From Paralithodes platypus (lineage: Eukaryota > Arthropoda > Malacostraca > Decapoda > Lithodidae): a stretch of DNA of 64,000 bases. The notes beneath the pieces are model-generated. The model had not been told where the DNA came from. It saw only the letters and a list, made by a program, of their open reading frames with translations, and searched no databases. Position 1 is the stretch's first letter; each line of letters begins with the position of its first letter. The position numbers were made by a program, and so were the translations under genes. The stretch lies in NCBI GenBank assembly GCA_032716605.1, contig CM064571.1, positions 13,423,262 to 13,487,261 of the forward strand. Reading direction: 5' to 3'. Shown here piece after piece: positions 1 through 10,187 of this stretch.

Positions 1-118
1 GATAGAGATTGATAGGTAGATATAGATCGATTGATTGATTGATTGATAGATAGATAGATAGATATAGATCGATAGATAGATAGATAGATAGATATACAGA
101 TAGATAGATAGATAGACA
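1..118. repeat. (GATA)n microsatellite
   Basis: Imperfect GATA/GATT tetranucleotide repeat that starts at the window edge and so is probably longer. It has no coding content. The next 220 bases (119-340) are single-copy-looking AT-rich sequence in which I see no gene. Confidence 0.95.
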
Positions 119-344
119 AGTACGCTTATAAGACACTATAACCCTTTACCCCACAAGTACCGGTATGCTAACACCTTTCCGATGCTGAATAATAATGTCA
201 CTGGGAATATGTTGGTATAATATGCAAATCAACATTATGACTGAGGGTGTATCTGTTCAGCCACGAGGAAGTGGATAAGGCTTTTTAATTTGCATCGGGC
301 TGTGGCAACTTTTATGTTGATATACTCCACATATACTTAAGAAA

Positions 345-354
345 AACGAGAGAG

Positions 355-409
<55 letters not shown>

Positions 410-449
410 GAGAGGAGAGGAGAGGAGAGGAGAGGAGAGGAGAGGAGAG

Positions 450-515
<66 letters not shown>

Positions 516-516
516 T
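345..516. repeat. Compound microsatellite (AG)n-(GGAGA)n-(GATA)n
   Basis: Three adjoining simple repeats: a run of AG dinucleotides to about 403, a GGAGA pentamer run to about 448, then GATA tetramers to about 512. Long open frames across this tract on the minus strand (poly-Ser/Leu/Tyr) are products of the repeat and not genes. A 26-base poly(A) follows at 739-764. From 765 to 1020 I see AT-rich sequence with no gene. Confidence 0.95.
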
Positions 517-734
517 AGATATATAGATAGTAAGCAAGATTGAGGGAAAGAGAACGCAGACGAAAAAACAAAACAAAAACAAAAAATCTTTGTATCAACA
601 ATAATAAAATCAAAACAATAGTGTATCTACTTACAGGTAAGCGAATCAGCCCATGTATCTTGACTCCCAAGGATCTGCAAGTACAAAATACGTCCTTATT
701 AGCTGCAAGAACAACAGAAAATAATATGACCATG

Positions 735-767
<33 letters not shown>

Positions 768-1020
768 ATGAACTACACATGACCAAAAATAATACAGTCA
801 TCAGAAAGTGCATAACTATCACGAATACAAAACTAAACTGTAACATAATGGACACGGCAATAATACAGCAAGCATACATTACAACAATTACCATGAATTA
901 CACACGACCAAAAATAATGCACCAGCAAATATAACTGAACTATAAATAAGCATGAGGAAGAAGGGAGTCCCGAACAATCACATACCTCCTCTTAAGGGGG
1001 GTGACCTGCTTTTAAAAAAA

Positions 1021-1347
1021 AATCTCTCCTTTCTCTCTTTCTCTGGCTTGTATCCATTCGGCCCCATTCAGCCAACTATTTTAAGACGTTTATCCCCATC
1101 TAGGTGTCGATTTCTTCCTGGCAAGCGATAGCGAGCCAGCATTATATGAAGAAATCCGGCTTCGCCGGAGAGATTTTTCTATCGAAAAATGTACAAATTT
1201 AGCCTGCTGTCAAACAAAAAATACAAATATTCTGGCTCGCTACAGCGCACCAGTAAAAAAATTGACACCTGGATGGGGATAAACGTCTTAACACAGTAGG
1301 CTGAATGGGGCCAAATGGATACAAGCCAGAGAAAGATAGAAAAGGAC
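1021..1347. repeat. Foldback (long inverted repeat) element
   Basis: The left arm (about 1023-1150) and right arm (about 1230-1347) are imperfect reverse complements over more than 100 bases. Each includes the segments GGCCCCATTC / GAATGGGGCC and TTTATCCCCATC / GATGGGGATAAAC. The loop is about 80 bases. The structure suggests a non-autonomous DNA transposon. A related right-arm sequence recurs at 63856-63930. No coding capacity. From 1348 to 1805 I see no gene. Confidence 0.75.
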
Positions 1348-1827
1348 AACACAAAAACAGGGCTTAAATGAGACGGGAGACTACAATGTTGCAAAGGTGA
1401 TAGAGCAACAGAAATTGCAAATATTATCCGGCTAGCTATTACTGCTGATAATCTAGTCAAAAATCTATTAGGACAACTCGTAAGGAAAACAATGACTATT
1501 ATTACCTCAGCCAATTCTTACTTAAGCCGGTATCACACGAGCTATTTTTCCCTCAACATTTATCCTCAACACTGGTCTGGCAGCTTATGAGGTCAACATT
1601 TATAATATTTAGGTTACCTAATTTCGTCTATCAACACCCTCCTCAAATCTTGGGACGAAAGATGCCAGAATCGCAAAATTTTCATTGTTTACTCATTGCT
1701 TTTCAAGTAAAACCATAATTAATGGGAATAACATATTGTACTCTGGATGCTTATTTAATCTAGACAGAAACTATGCGAATAAATATTGATAACTTGTTAT
1801 ACTAGGTGACTTACTTCTTCTATTTAC

Positions 1828-1874
1828 CAGAGAGAGAGAGAGATAAACACACGAGAGGCAGGCAGGCTCCTCAC

Positions 1875-1908
<34 letters not shown>
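1828..1908. repeat. (AG)n microsatellite, interrupted
   Basis: Two GA-rich tracts (about 1829-1843 and 1878-1907) separated by a short unique spacer. It lies just upstream of a candidate promoter-like cluster. Confidence 0.9.
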
Positions 1909-1916
<8 letters not shown>

Positions 1917-1935
1917 TGGCTCCTCCCCTTGTGGG

Positions 1936-1990
1936 TGACGTCACTGCCACTGCGGCCTCTGATTGGTCCTAATTTTCCCTATGATATATA
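1936..1990 (+). promoter_or_regulatory. Possible promoter: CRE, inverted CCAAT and TATA-like motifs
   Basis: A perfect palindromic CRE (TGACGTCA, 1936-1943), an ATTGG inverted CCAAT box (1962-1966) and a TATATA-like stretch (1985-1990) lie in the order and spacing of a core promoter. The following 100 bases are GC-richer than the surroundings. No coding exon is recognisable directly downstream, so its target is unknown. It could serve a distant first exon or be chance. From 1991 to 2936 I see no other feature. Confidence 0.25.
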
Positions 1991-2936
1991 CTAGTCTCGA
2001 CTTCGGATTCTGAGTAAGTTCGGAAATATGCTGCCGGGCTGCCCTTTTCATTCGGTCATTCCTTCCTCAGCTGCAGTCAGACGAGTGTGGATGGGTGTCG
2101 CCAGCTATAGGCCCTGTATAGTATCTTGTTTCAGCTGGATATGGATTGCACATAAGTTATTAATTGTGTGTAGGCCTACTTTGTGATTCGGCATAGGCCT
2201 ATAATGTATTGAATAATGATAGGCTAAACGGAGTTCAATCGCGGTCATTTATACATTTCAAAGCTGTATTGGTTTGAACTAGGCTAGCCTAAACCCATGG
2301 ATTATTTACCTGATATTTATATTTCTGAGATTCCTTCACAGGCTTCAAATTGTATTGGAATTAATAACTACACCGTGACCATGATTGTACAGTCGCGCTA
2401 ATAAGTCATGTCCCAGCTGTCATTACGTTTGGCTTGCTCTGTGCTGTATTAATGTCTGTCAGATGTTGAATAGGGGGGGTAGGTGTAAGAACATGTTTGT
2501 ATATTTCTTTCGATTATTGATATGAATTATGAAGAAATGAACCTTAGATATTGCTGATATCAATTATTGATCAAAACATACTTGGTGCCGAGATATCACT
2601 TATTAGCGCGACTGTACGTTGTTGTTTTTTAATTGTTTGCTTATTTTATTTGTTAGCGTAGCCTAACCTAACCTAAATTGAAGGTAGTAGCCTAAACTGT
2701 AACAAAGTTAAAAAGACCCTAAATCATTCGGGATTTCGTTCTAAACTTGAACTAGGTAACTTCACCTGACCTGACAACTTCGGCCCTCTGTCAACAGGCC
2801 CAAAGTTACACCATATTCTTCCCTTCGTTTCCTCTACCAACCCACATGGCGGGGTCGTTCCTTCGCACTCCGTTTATTAAATGCCCCTTCGTGTGGCACC
2901 CTTCGTCGTCTGCTCATTTCGTTCCGTTGGTAGGTG

Positions 2937-3196
2937 AGGCCATGTATGCAGCACCAAATCCTGTTCTCTGCGCATGCGCGGCCTGTTCCCTAATATTTTT
3001 ATTTTGTTATTTAGGCTCAACTGTTAGGCTAATTTAAGTTAGGTTAGGTTAGGTTAGGTTAGGTTAGGTTAGGTTAAGATAAGATAATATAATATAATAG
3101 TATAAAGGAAACAAAAAATTGTGCCAAGGGGGCCTAAGATTCTCACACATGAGCAGAGGACAGGATTTGCAGGATTTGGTGCTGCATACATGGCCT
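2937..3196. repeat. Foldback element enclosing telomere-like repeats
   Basis: The left arm at about 2937-2975 and the right arm at about 3150-3196 are reverse complements around a core reading TGTATGCAGCACCAAATCCT on the + strand. The loop holds the (TTAGG)n tract. No coding content. From 3197 to 4160 the sequence is mostly AT-rich, with a G/C-rich hairpin at about 3717-3738, and I see no supported gene. Confidence 0.65.
3038..3076. repeat. Interstitial (TTAGG)n telomere-type repeat
   Basis: About seven perfect copies of TTAGG in tandem, followed by degenerate TTAAGAT/AAGATAA units. TTAGG is the telomeric repeat of most arthropods. Being internal and short, this is an interstitial copy and not a chromosome end. 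Confidence 0.9.
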
Positions 3197-4159
3197 CCCG
3201 TTGGTAGCCTATGCCTGAGAAGGATTGGTTGCGTTGCCAATTTAGCTACTTTACTCTAAATCGGTGATATTTACGAGCTAACGACATTTTTAACTTCTAC
3301 AGGCATTATTCTAAGCGATATTTCAGATATTTCAGTGATATTCTAGAATCTAGAGATTGTAGCATTTTTCTAGATATTTTTTACATTTGCTAGCTAGAAA
3401 CCTGAGAACGAATCTAGCGGTATTTTGTGATTTGTAACGCTGGGACCCTCACCCATTCGGTTGGTATGCCTGAAGAGGATTTGGGTAACGTTCAACAAGA
3501 CTACATCGGCCTTATTTACCATGTTTTTTGTTCTTTTCTTAAAGGAATATAGTGTTTCATAGTTGCTTTGCATGGTTTGAGTGGAGAATTTGCATAAACT
3601 TACTCATTATCTATCAATCTGAAGATACATCATCAAATTGCGCCATTTATTGGGTGAATCACGCTTTTACAGTAGGTAAGGGAAATTGTGGGGTACATTG
3701 GATACAAGATGGGAAGAGGGGGGCGTTGCCCCCCTCACCCCCCCTTGATTTATTGTCATCCTCATATATGTAGATCTGTAAGGGGGCAAAAACAGGTTGC
3801 CGGTATTTCGTTTTTGTGAGTAACGTTCACAGCATTTATTGGATGAATCGCACCCACCGCATATTTCAAAAGAAGAAGAAGAAGTAGGAGTCAAGTCGAA
3901 GGATTCATTGTGCGCAATGCTTCGTTTACGGTCGGGACTTATTATTTTGGTGTTACTTTTCGGTGTAATCGGGTTTTTTCAAGTGTCGATAACGAAATTC
4001 CTCCATGCGGACTATAAAAAGAAAAATATGGAGAGTCTATTGGTCCCTATTTTTCCTAATAAATTGTTTCTAATAGGGCGGATGTAGTGTCCTTGAAGAT
4101 TATCAGGATTTGTTTACTTGGTAACGCGGTTTATTCAAACTGTGAAGTTGCTAGGTCAC

Positions 4160-4202
4160 GGTGACCAGTAGCGACATTGGTAGAGTGCTCCGATTCGGTA
4201 TT
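4160..4202 (+). repeat. tRNA-like SINE head, 5' part (split)
   Basis: Contains an A-box-like TTGGTAGAGTG (about 4178-4188). The matching B-box half appears about 700 bases downstream (4906-4965), after an element with terminal inverted repeats. I read the two halves as one tRNA-derived unit split by insertion; it could also be a decayed tRNA gene. Confidence 0.45.
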
Positions 4203-4594
4203 ACTGATTTTTAGCACCAACAGTTACCTCATATATCTGTTTATGCCTATTAGATCCGGTAGACCATATACATCATTGTTATGTATGCCATTAAGAGCAG
4301 AAATGTATTATAAGGGAGATATATAAGAAAACAAAAATACCCTCCCTATATGAACGGCACTGCCACTCCCTATCATCAGCTGTTCGTCTAGACATTGTGC
4401 CGTCTATAGGAGATTTTGACAAAATGTTTACAGTAGGTAGACATATTGTTACTGTCTTTCTTATTGTTTTACCGAGGGTTGAAGCAATTTAATATTTTAT
4501 TATTTTGAGAAAAAATGTGTAGTCTTATAATTAAGTACAAACATTAGTTTTTTGTCCCCTACTGACAAAATAGATAGGAATTTCAATAAGTCCT

Positions 4595-4627
<33 letters not shown>

Positions 4628-4905
4628 GGGGGGCCACCCCCCCCCCTCATGGAATTCTGTATCCCACGGCAAACTGTTATTGTCATATATAGCTTTTTTT
4701 TTTTTTTTTTATTGTCTTTAACCCCACATTTTCCTTGATCTTCATAGCCCTCCCCACTAGTGGGGGCTGTATTTTTAGATAGTTGGAAAATGGGTAAATA
4801 CTCATTTCTGTTCCAAATCTTTATAATACAACATTATGTCTGAAGGACAAAAACACACATAACCAAAAATACTGACTAAAATCACTGTTGGTGCTAAAAG
4901 TCAGG
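4203..4905. mobile_element. Non-autonomous element with ~22-bp terminal inverted repeats
   Basis: The ends are near-perfect inverted repeats sharing TTTTAGCACCAACAGT (left about 4208-4223, right complement at 4884-4899). The interior is non-coding and carries a 40-base G run (about 4597-4638) and a poly(T) at 4691-4710. It sits inside a tRNA-like unit. The target-site duplication is not clear by eye. The superfamily is not assignable from the termini alone. Confidence 0.6.
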
Positions 4906-5000
4906 TTTACCTCGGTTTCTAACAAGGAGGACCGAGTTCGATTCTCGGCTGGTGGAGATGTTTGGGCAATCTCCTCACACCCCTTGCCTCTGTTTCACCT
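4906..5000 (+). repeat. tRNA-like SINE, 3' part (split)
   Basis: Contains the B-box-like GAGTTCGATTCTCGG (about 4934-4948) and continues the A-box half at 4160-4202. From 5001 to 6413 I find AT-rich DNA with a poly(C) at about 5350-5367 and no supported gene. The stretch near 5385-5450 resembles 24060-24120, so it is repetitive. Confidence 0.45.
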
Positions 5001-6413
5001 GACAGTAAAATAGGTAATTATAGGGAATAGGCTCGCACCCTTATTTTTCATGTTTTTTCCTCCAGATTTTGAGAAATGAGTGTTTTCATGGTCTTAGTTA
5101 TAATTCCAATGTGGGATACACGATGGGTTGAGGGGGGGCATTTTTTCTATTAATATCGGGTTTTATAAATGTGATCAAAATTATTCTCCCACAGTGGATC
5201 ATACACGAGTACAGTATAAGGATTCCATAGACCTACATTGTCCCTAATATATTATGTATAATAAGGATGCGAGCCTATTCCCTATAAGTATCGTAAAATA
5301 GGTTACGCGGCAGGGTGAAAGGGGGTCTTCGGATCTTCCGACCCTTCAAACCCCCCCCCCCCCCCCCACACATTTTGTTTTTGTTTTTGCTAGGTCAATA
5401 TTTCATGTCTCATTGAGCCATTTTGTTCTATTATTGGAGTCCATACAAATAAAGGAATAATATAGGCGTACCTGTATGTGAATACAGTAATCTTATTTAT
5501 GTTTGATAGTCTATCTACATGTAGCCTATGTACTATAATTGTAAAGGAAATATAGCCTAATAAGCATTATTATTTGTTATGCCAGGTTTTTACTGGGGTT
5601 TGATTGGTTTGATTAAGTGGGTTCTTCCTAACTGGAGAAGTCAATATTTTTTTTACCACAGACACAGAAAGAAAATAGAGGATAATTATCACAAGACGTG
5701 CATTCATATTCCATTTATTGGCACAAGAATATCGCATACGTAAGGCTAGAACAAAATGGTCAAGAACAACAATAATAGATGCACGAACGAGGCTCCACTA
5801 CGTCTGACTCGTAAGACTGGATTATTCTATGCAATATCTAAGTGAGTATGGTGGACTGCTTTCTAATTGAAAGATTACACTTGTCCTGTATTTATTTCAG
5901 AGATAAGAATAGCACTCCTTTCAATCGAGGATTTACACTTGTGCTTAGAAAGGCTACGTAGTAATTATATATGTGAACTTTTGTTTTTTACCTGCGTAGA
6001 GTTATTCTGGATTGGAAGCTGAATGTAATTATTTTCTCTGTGGTATTTCACTATGGTGCTTACGCATAAGTTAACTTGAATTTATTTGTTATTTGTTTTA
6101 CCAGAATTATTATCAGTACTTCCCTGATTAATTTGGGTTTCACTAGTACTTCCTTTCTCTCGCTTTTTGCATAAGCTCGTAGTATCCGATGTTTCTAGAA
6201 TACTTTTTTATATATACCCGGTAGATTTATTTTTTACTACTTTCCACTTTTTGATCTTGTATACTCTTTCTCTGAGAAGACACTAAGTATATATTCTTTC
6301 CACAGTTAGATCCTCTATAACTTGTAGGTATAACAACTTCACTTTAGATGTGTAGAATAAGTAATCCAAATAATAATGTGTATAATAAGTAAACAAAAAG
6401 TTCACATATATAG

Positions 6414-6590
6414 GGGAGGTGTGGTGGAGTGGTCTTGCCACTGGCCTGGTAATCCAAAGGTCCCGGCTTCAAATCCCGATGTATCAATGGGAAGATATTA
6501 TTGGGATGGAATTTGTGCTGTACCTAGTATCAGTGCATTACCACAAGCCCACCGAAACGTCAATAAAATACCCTCATTGTTCCCTGATTA
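6414..6590 (+). repeat. tRNA-derived SINE
   Basis: The A-box-like TGGTGGAGTGG (about 6422-6432) and B-box-like GGCTTCAAATC (about 6466-6476) have tRNA spacing, followed by an unrelated body of about 110 bases. The flanking open frames are not convincing genes. From 6591 to 7053 I see only repeat-like sequence with an A-rich stretch at about 6938-6964. Confidence 0.6.
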
Positions 6591-7094
6591 AAATAGCAGT
6601 GTATGAATATTCCCATATTCAAAATATGCTATAGGGGTGCAATGCCTGGTGAGTTATTTGCTCAACAGGTGGCGTTGTGTGTGTGTAAGTGTGAGAGTCC
6701 GAGTGTAGGGGGTGAGACAGTGAAGCACGGGAACGAGATGGCTTCAGAGATGGGGTCGTTTCGGGCCATGAGTGAGCACCGTGCCTCATGTGAAGGCAAG
6801 ATGGCAGGTGCTCGTTGTACTCTACGTGCTTCACATGTCTCACTCCCTAGACTGGAAGAAGACCTCACGGGCTTCACTGTTCATTGTAAAGCGGTGAATG
6901 TTAAGGCTCTCAGCCTAAAAGTAAGTTGGAATATAGAAAAAAAAAAAAAAAACAAAAAAAAAAATCCAATCTTCGGTAGATGCATTGGCCGTGGGGGGTT
7001 GTCCTGTCGTGACTGGGTTAGCACAGTTTTACTCGAGTTCTTGAATCGGGACTTTGAATACTGTGGTGAAGAAACAGCAATGGCTGCAACAGAT

Positions 7095-7223
7095 GTGGGA
7101 ATTAAGACACAAATGCAGAGCAGGGACCCAGTTTATTCAACGTTTCGCCAGTAAGGCTTCTTCAGGAATAACATACAGTAGGGGAGTACAGTCAACAAAA
7201 TATATCTCTTACCATAAGGAAAC
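7095..7223. repeat. Left inverted terminal repeat of the PLE
   Basis: Reverse complement of 8537-8665 along its full 129 bases with very few differences. On the minus strand it carries the hammerhead-like core CTGAAGA...GGCGAAAC (7142-7165). Confidence 0.9.
7142..7165 (-). ncRNA. Hammerhead-ribozyme-like core in left PLE repeat
   Basis: On the minus strand: CTGAAGA, a short GCC/GGC-clamped stem-loop, then GAAAC. This matches the CUGANGA and GAAA boxes of a hammerhead. Hammerhead motifs are known in terminal repeats of Penelope-like elements. Helix III is not obvious, so activity is uncertain. Confidence 0.4.
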
Positions 7224-7269
7224 ATCAGTGACAAGAATTTGAAGCATTCAGGTGATTTGATCAATAAAT

Positions 7270-7848
7270 TAGAAAATACAAGTATGAGAAACAAACAGAT
7301 GGCAAGCTTTGATGTTGTATCACTTTTTACCAATGTCCCAATAAAGAAAGCAATTGACGTGTTAAAGGGAAGTTTGACTGAATGATTCTCTGCCTATTCC
7401 TGTTCCAGATTTTATTAATCTTATTGAATTATGTGTATCCAACTGCTTCTTCACTTTCAACGATGATTTTTATAAACAAAAATCTGGAATGGCAATGGGT
7501 AGTCCACTTAGTGGCATTTTAGATAATTTATTTTTAGAGCATTTAGAAACAGATAGCTTTAGTAGGATAGTCCCTACATATATGACCTGGTATAGATATG
7601 TAGATGACGTTCTAGTGATAGCCTCTCGTAGATTAGATTTAAGAACCTTAGAAATAGAATTAACAGCGTAGAGCCCAGTATTCAGTTTACATTAGAATAT
7701 GAAAATGACGATAAATTACCCTTTCTTGATGCTCTTTTAATAAAAGATGGAAATGATTTAAAGTTTAAAGTTTTTAGAAAAGTCACCAACAAAAATGATT
7801 TTGTACATTTTTATTCTTCTACTGATAGCAGGACCAAATTAGGTATTG
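7270..7848 (+). pseudogene. PLE reverse transcriptase, decayed
   Basis: Reading across frames gives RT palm motifs: FDVVSLFTNVP (about 7306-7340), GMAMGSPLSGILDNLF (about 7486-7533) and YRYVDDVLV (about 7591-7617), the last holding the catalytic Asp pair. The phase changes near 7375 and again near 7670, and a third change near 7840 leads into the downstream endonuclease frame. The finger region before FDVVSLF is absent. The motif style is that of Penelope-like RTs, not of LINEs. Confidence 0.8.
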
Positions 7849-8498
7849 TGATAGGTTTTTATCTTCGTGCCTTGAGAATTTATTCGGAGGAATATTTGCA
7901 TAATGAACATGACTACATTTTTAAAACTTTCACTGACTTAAAATACCCTCCATTCTTTATACTCAAGGCCAAGAAGAAAGCTCACATAATCCACGGTAGG
8001 AATGAACGCAAAGAAAACTCCCCAAAACTAGTAATTCTGCCTAAGTCAAATGTAGCGGATAGTGAATCACATGGTTTGAAGGAAGCAGGAGTCGAAACAA
8101 TTAGAACAGGAAATGTCACCATTGGTAGTATTGTGAAAAAAGTAAATACACGCAAAAATGACAACAGCGAAGCAGGTGTATACAAAATACCATGTGCCAC
8201 ATGTAATGAAGTATATATAGGCGAAATGTTCCGAGGCCTACAAAAAAGAATAAAAGAACATGAAACCGATATGAAGAAATTTAGGTTAAGCAACGCCATG
8301 GTCATCCATAGACTAGATACCGGACACAGAATGAAATATAATGAAGCTAGATTGATAAAATGTGAAACAAATACTGTTAAACGTAGATGCTTTGAGTCAG
8401 CTCATATCGTAATGAATGATACCATTAACTTAAATAAAGGTTCCTTTTCACTAGCCAAACCACTTGCATATTTATTAACGAGTCGAGAGCCAGACTAA
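7848..8498 (+). pseudogene. PLE RT connector and GIY-YIG endonuclease region
   Basis: A 216-residue open frame that continues the RT above after a frame change, so it is the C-terminal part of the PLE polyprotein and not an independent gene. The GIY-YIG nuclease core is visible as GVYKIPC (about residue 108) and VYIGEM (about 121), followed by the Arg-containing helix LQKRIKEHE. In active PLEs this domain nicks the target DNA. The Met at 7848 is just the first in frame after the break. The domain itself is uninterrupted. Confidence 0.8.
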
Positions 8499-8536
8499 AC
8501 TATTTGAACATTTCATGCTGTTGTTTTTGTTGTGTT

Positions 8537-8665
8537 GTTTCCTTATGGTAAGAGATATATTTTGTTGACTGTACTCCCCTACTGTATGTTATTCCTGAAG
8601 AAGCCTTACTGGCGAAACGTTGAATAAACTGGGTCCCTGCTCTGCATTTGTGTCTTAATTCCCAC
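8537..8665. repeat. Right inverted terminal repeat of the PLE
   Basis: Begins just after the coding remnant (stop at 8498) and is the reverse complement of 7095-7223. It carries the hammerhead-like core on the + strand. Confidence 0.9.
8588..8630 (+). ncRNA. Hammerhead-ribozyme-like motif in right PLE repeat
   Basis: CTGAAGA (8595-8601), a GCC/GGC stem (8603-8613), then GAAAC (8614-8618). The bases just before the core (GTTATTC) can pair with GAATAAAC just after it, giving a stem I. A convincing helix III is not visible. It could be a minimal or decayed ribozyme. Confidence 0.4.
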
Positions 8666-9030
8666 ACCTTGAATACTATCTACCTAGCCATCGCAAAGGT
8701 AAAATAGAATCGAGTTAACGCAGGAGTGAACTCCTGACTACTCTGGTCTTTGAAAGAACTTTGATGCAGAACTGAGGGGTGATAAGTTTCTTGCGGGTTG
8801 GTCTATCCCGGATAAAGCTACTATCCCTTCGGTAGCGTACTTATATCCACAATAGCGCCGGGGATGGGGTAGGGGTGATATTAGTTAGCTTCCTTCAAAG
8901 AGTCTAATAAACCAGCCTTGTTGATACCCACTTCAAATAATTATTATTGGTGAGTGACTTCAGTATCGCAATTGTTTCTACGTCCATCGACCATAAGAAC
9001 AATTCTTCAACTGAGCCCTCAATCTTCAAG

Positions 9031-9034
9031 CTGT
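9031..9034. repeat. Target-site duplication (CTGT), left
   Basis: The four bases CTGT precede the left LTR and recur at 16339-16342 right after the second LTR. A 4-bp duplication is within the range known for BEL/Pao elements. Confidence 0.7.
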
Positions 9035-9825
9035 TGTGGTAAACTATCAATGGAAGTTAAATATTACTAAGCTATAATGAATCAAATAAAATCAATCTAA
9101 ATGAATACTCTATATCTAAATTGAATTCAATCTGAAACAAGCTAATTTATATCCAAAGGTCTCACATAATAAATGTATATAATTATAGGGTAAGGTTATA
9201 AGGGTTAATATTAGCCAGGAATTAACTCACCAATAGTTCCACGTGGCAATGAGGCAAGGGAGAACGTTTTACCCAATATGGTGGTGGACAATGGGGAACG
9301 AGACTTCGGTCCCGAGACACGAGTCAAGTTAAAGAAAGAATAAATGATTACATGGGAATGGACATGAATATTATGCTTATCTATCAGTCAGTCATGATGT
9401 CGATGAGAGCGTCGTGATGGTGTAGCTGTGTGTATTGCTGTATGTGTATTGTGATTAGAGGCACAAAAGCACGATCAACTGAGGGCGGAAAATTAGATGT
9501 TAACTGGTTGGTGTTCGTGAAGGCTCTGACGTACCTCAAAAGCACACCTTGCTGCCTTGGCAAACCGCCAGGAGCCCAAATTATCGTACCGCATTTAGGT
9601 TGCTCTATACGATAAATTATATTAATATATACGATAAATTCATATATACTACATAAGACCATGGCAATATTGCTTAATAGCATATTAGGCCTTTTATAAC
9701 TTAACTTATTTACAATCTTATAATATACGATCTACTCGTCCTACATCGTGCTGTAGGAGAGATCGTGACGTCACAAAGACATACAAGATCACAAAAGAGT
9801 CATAGTCTATCGTATTTATACGATA
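9035..9825 (-). repeat. 3' LTR of BEL/Pao element
   Basis: Same 791-bp sequence as 15548-16338. Its outer end for the element is TGTGGT on the + strand; its inner end is the palindrome-like TATCGTAT..ATACGATA. It contains a CRE-type palindrome TGACGTCA (9766-9773). Small open frames inside are not genes. Confidence 0.95.
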
Positions 9826-9846
9826 CACTCCCCCCACAAAAAAGAC
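9826..9846 (-). promoter_or_regulatory. Polypurine tract
   Basis: On the minus strand this is a T/G-run followed by GGGGGG and AG next to the 3' LTR, the expected position for plus-strand priming during reverse transcription. Confidence 0.6.
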
Positions 9847-9864
9847 CTGAACCCCACCTTAAAC

Positions 9865-10187
9865 CTAAAGTTGCCCAGAGGCTATCTTCTGACGCCACAA
9901 GTCGACAGCGCCAGCAGCAGCGCGTCTGGGATGCGTCCCGGTCCGAGAATGATCACCATCAGTATGAGGTGAGTCGTTCCTTCGAGAATCCTCGGACCCA
10001 GCAATAACAGGTGGAGCTTCAGATTGCAATGCGGAATCTAGCTCCAAAGCGTACAAACGTGCGATAGGACGAACAGTAGTTCCAGTGGCTGTCTTTAATA
10101 GCGCCACCCGCTCTACAGAGTCTGCCCCCTTGTATACCTCCAATACGCGGCCTAATTTCCAGTATAAACGAGGACTATCTTCTTTAA
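9865..10187 (-). pseudogene. BEL/Pao pol C-terminal part (DUF5641), out of frame
   Basis: The long gag-pol frame stops at 10188 while its C-terminal DUF5641-like homology continues here in another phase to a stop at 9865. It includes GRVLEVYKG and, further on, RPIARLYALE, which match the usual end of BEL/Pao polyproteins. I therefore infer a small indel around 10190-10225. A sequencing or assembly error is an alternative. The piece has no plausible independent start. Confidence 0.65.

Larger units (their letters stand above)
7063..8668 (+). mobile_element. Penelope-like retroelement (PLE), 5'-shortened, inverted terminal repeats
   Basis: The insertion is bounded by a 9-bp target duplication (TTGAATACT at 7054-7062 and 8669-8677). 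Just inside are two near-perfect 129-bp inverted repeats (7095-7223 and 8537-8665). Between them lies a decayed reverse transcriptase followed by a GIY-YIG endonuclease region, the hallmark pair of Penelope-like elements. The RT N-terminus is missing and the reading frame is broken at least twice, so this copy is dead. Flanking DNA to 9030 (8678-9030) shows no gene. Confidence 0.85.

Noticed and set aside
257..733. Minus-strand open frame of 158 residues across microsatellites
   Set aside because: The sequence is Leu/Ser/Tyr runs created by GA and GATA repeats; no domain or codon signal.
6603..7154. 183-residue + strand frame
   Set aside because: Runs through SINE-like DNA, an A-rich stretch and into the PLE repeat; mixed composition and no homology I recognise.
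9384..9683. 99-residue frame, present twice (also at 15897-16196)
   Set aside because: It lies inside both LTRs of the BEL/Pao element and has no recognisable domain.
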